NCBI RefSeq assembly: GCF_030814995.1
Contig: NZ_JAUSVX010000011.1
Span: 62,001-126,000 of the forward strand
Direction: 5' to 3'
Source of the DNA: Labrys wisconsinensis
Lineage (GTDB): Bacteria > Pseudomonadota > Alphaproteobacteria > Rhizobiales > Labraceae
DNA length: 64,000 nt
In this document: positions 62,535 through 64,000 of the stretch, piece by piece
Layout of the letters: each line of letters starts with the position of its first letter
Position numbering within the stretch: the first letter of the stretch is position 1
The notes under the pieces: model-generated
What the model was told of the DNA's origin: nothing
What the model saw: the letters and a program-made list of their open reading frames with translations, nothing else
Database searches by the model: none
Made by a program: the position numbers and the translations under genes

Positions 62535-63560
62535 ATGGACCCGCTCTCGGAGCTTCTCTCGCTGCTACGGCCTCGCGGGGCCGTCTCGTCTCGCCTTGAC
62601 GCGGGAGGCGACTGGTCGATCCAGTTCGGCGGCCAGCGCAAACACATCAAGTGCTATGTCATCCTGGCCGGCGAGTGCTGGCTGGCCGTCGACGGCGTCG
62701 CAGACGTCGCGCGCCTCGAGCAGGGCGATTGCTTTGTCCTGCCGAGCGGACCCTCGTTCCGGCTGGCCAGCGATCTCGCCCTACCCTCGATCGCAGCCTC
62801 GGCGATCTTCCCTGACGCTCGGGCCGGCGGTGTGGTGACTGTCGCTGGAGGCGGCGAGTTCTCGTTGCTCGCCAGCCGCTTCGCGGTCAGCGGCAAGCAC
62901 GCCGAGAGGCTGCTCGGATTGCTTCCGCCGATTGTGCATCTCCGCAAGGACGCTGATCGGTTTGCGCTGCGGTGGTCTGTGGAGCGCATGATGCAGGAAC
63001 TGCGTGAGAAACAGCCCGGCGGCGATCTCATTGCCCAGGATCTTGCTCGCATGATGCTGGTGCAAGCTCTGCGCGCGCGTCTCGCGGAAGGCCTCGGTGA
63101 GGGCGCGGGATGGTTCTTCGCCCTGGCGGACAAACACCTCAGCCTCGCGATCACCGCCATGCACGCCGATCCGGCCCGACGGTGGACATTGCGGGACTTG
63201 GGAATGCAGGCGGGCATGTCGCGCTCGGTTTTCGCACTCCGGTTCAAGGAAGTGGTGGGCGAGACGCCCATGCAATATCTGACGCGCTGGCGAATGCTTC
63301 TGGCCTGCGACCGGCTGGAGCATGCTGGCGATCCGGTTGCAATAATCGCCGAGGCTCTCGGGTACGAGTCCGAGAGCGCATTCAGCGCGGCCTTCAAACG
63401 TTTCATGGGATGTTCGCCGCGGCAATATTGTAGGGCGGCCGACGAAGACCATCGCGAAAGCCCAACAGCGCCGTCTTCCTCCGGCGGATTGGATCTCCAC
63501 GCTGAAGCGCCGACGAGGGATCGGCGCCGCAGAGTCCGTGACAGACTTGTTGATGCATGA
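62535..63560 (+). CDS. AraC family transcriptional regulator with cupin-type sensor domain
   Basis: 341-residue regulator. The N-terminal AraC-type cupin-6 domain runs to ~180 (PLSELLSLLRPRGAVSSRLDAGGDWSIQFGG, then GVADVARLEQGDCFVLPSG). The double HTH follows (DPARRWTLRDLGMQAGMSRSVFALRFKEVVGETPMQYLTRWRM ... IAEALGYESESAFSAAFKRFMGCSPRQY). A polar ~40-residue tail beyond the HTH is unusual and may reflect loss of the original stop. It is divergent from the NmrA-like reductase gene and is probably its regulator. Confidence 0.9.
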   Translation: MDPLSELLSLLRPRGAVSSRLDAGGDWSIQFGGQRKHIKCYVILAGECWLAVDGVADVARLEQGDCFVLPSGPSFRLASDLALPSIAASAIFPDARAGGVVTVAGGGEFSLLASRFAVSGKHAERLLGLLPPIVHLRKDADRFALRWSVERMMQELREKQPGGDLIAQDLARMMLVQALRARLAEGLGEGAGWFFALADKHLSLAITAMHADPARRWTLRDLGMQAGMSRSVFALRFKEVVGETPMQYLTRWRMLLACDRLEHAGDPVAIIAEALGYESESAFSAAFKRFMGCSPRQYCRAADEDHRESPTAPSSSGGLDLHAEAPTRDRRRRVRDRLVDA

Positions 63561-63903
63561 CCCGCGAGGAAGGGGCGAATGGTCCGCACCCTCGGAGAGC
63601 AATGGCCAGCTACGCCGCCAACCGTGGAATGGTCCTCTCCGCAAATCGCAAGAATCGGGTGTTGCGAGCCCCCGCAACCACTCTCCTCCACGATCCGGTG
63701 CCCCCGAGTTTTCTCCAGCGCGCGATCCTTGGTCGCTGGGTCAGGCCTGGCGAGCTTGGCCCTGCTCCGCCACCAACCCCGCGAGGAGGGCGGTTGGCGG
63801 ACCTGTCTTCTCCGCATCGGGATGGTCGCCCTGAGAGCTGCGATTATCCCGCGTTCACTCCCGGGTTCGCCGGAACCATGATCCGAATTCGAAATCGATG
63901 CGA
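63561..63903. other. 343-bp gap without recognisable gene
   Basis: Between the end of the AraC gene and the end of the convergent partial dehydrogenase, open frames on both strands give low-complexity translations without family signatures. I see no RNA gene, strong hairpin or repeat here. Confidence 0.5.
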
Positions 63904-64000
63904 TCACACCATTTCAACAACGATCTTGCCGAAAGCACCGCGATCCAGATGACCAAGTGCCGCCGGCAGATCGCTCATGGGATAGCGGGTGTCGATGACG
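63904..64000 (-). CDS. Zinc-type alcohol dehydrogenase/quinone oxidoreductase family, C-terminal fragment
   Basis: On the minus strand the window edge enters an open frame coding VIDTRYPMSDLPAALGHLDRGAFGKIVVEMV then TGA. The pattern YPMSDLPAALxHLDRGxFGKIVVE is the C-terminal end of medium-chain dehydrogenases/quinone reductases. Only 32 codons are visible; the Rossmann domain and metal sites are outside the window. Confidence 0.8.
   Translation of the reverse strand, partial: VIDTRYPMSDLPAALGHLDRGAFGKIVVEMV

Overview
The window looks like accessory chromosome of a high-GC alphaproteobacterium, most likely a Hyphomicrobiales (rhizobial-type) soil organism. The evidence is strong GC bias, tightly packed ATGA-overlapping operons, many ABC importers each beside its own LysR, GntR or TetR regulator, a Mur/Fur-type manganese operon with TGCAA...TTGCA boxes, and copies of the short dyad repeat common in intergenic DNA of that order. 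No rRNA, complete tRNA, CRISPR array, transposase or integrase was found.

Layout. 1-6.8 kb: the end of an SDR gene, a complete branched-chain-amino-acid-type (Liv) ABC importer and a GcvA-like LysR gene converging on it. 7.1-9.6 kb: an RraA-family aldolase and an atypical SDR, divergent from a LysR gene. 9.7-20.8 kb: a same-strand catabolic block with four SDR oxidoreductases, two paralogous luciferase-like flavin monooxygenases, an Ehu-like polar amino acid/ectoine-type ABC importer, a flavin reductase, a VOC protein and a DapA-family lyase. I could not assign this block to a known pathway. 21-26.1 kb: SDR, frameshifted LysR, SnoaL-like, SDR, DUF3237 and LysR genes; the two divergent LysR promoters share a spaced motif. 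26.1-29.9 kb: an ABC-2 efflux system (HlyD, ATPase, permease) with a divergent tetR and a palindromic operator.

30.2-35.7 kb: a secreted alginate-lyase-like protein converging on a large kexin-like S8 protease with P-domain and RTX repeats. 35.9-39 kb: a MocR/PdxR-type regulator, a SnoaL-like protein and an O6-alkylguanine-DNA alkyltransferase. 38.9-44.4 kb: an iron/polyamine/phosphonate-type ABC importer divergent from a CehA/McbA-type PHP metallohydrolase. 44.9-49 kb: sitABCD-like manganese/zinc importer with a Fur-family (Mur-like) gene, preceded by two 21-bp boxes. 49-54.3 kb: an acyltransferase, WrbA, cupin, two NAD(P)-binding (NmrA-like) proteins and a LysR gene. 54.3-61.1 kb: a GH51 arabinofuranosidase with a complete sugar ABC importer and a divergent FCD/GntR regulator, with a perfect 21-bp palindrome between them.

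At 61.18-61.26 kb lies the 3' end of an initiator tRNA-fMet (T-arm, acceptor 3' strand, CCA) with no 5' half, followed by a strong intrinsic terminator. This resembles the distal attachment scar of an element integrated in tRNA-fMet. On that reading, DNA to the left is the element and DNA to the right (NmrA-like reductase, AraC regulator, partial zinc-type dehydrogenase) is the original tRNA flank. The overall logic is uptake plus degradation of diverse plant- or soil-derived compounds, each module under local control.
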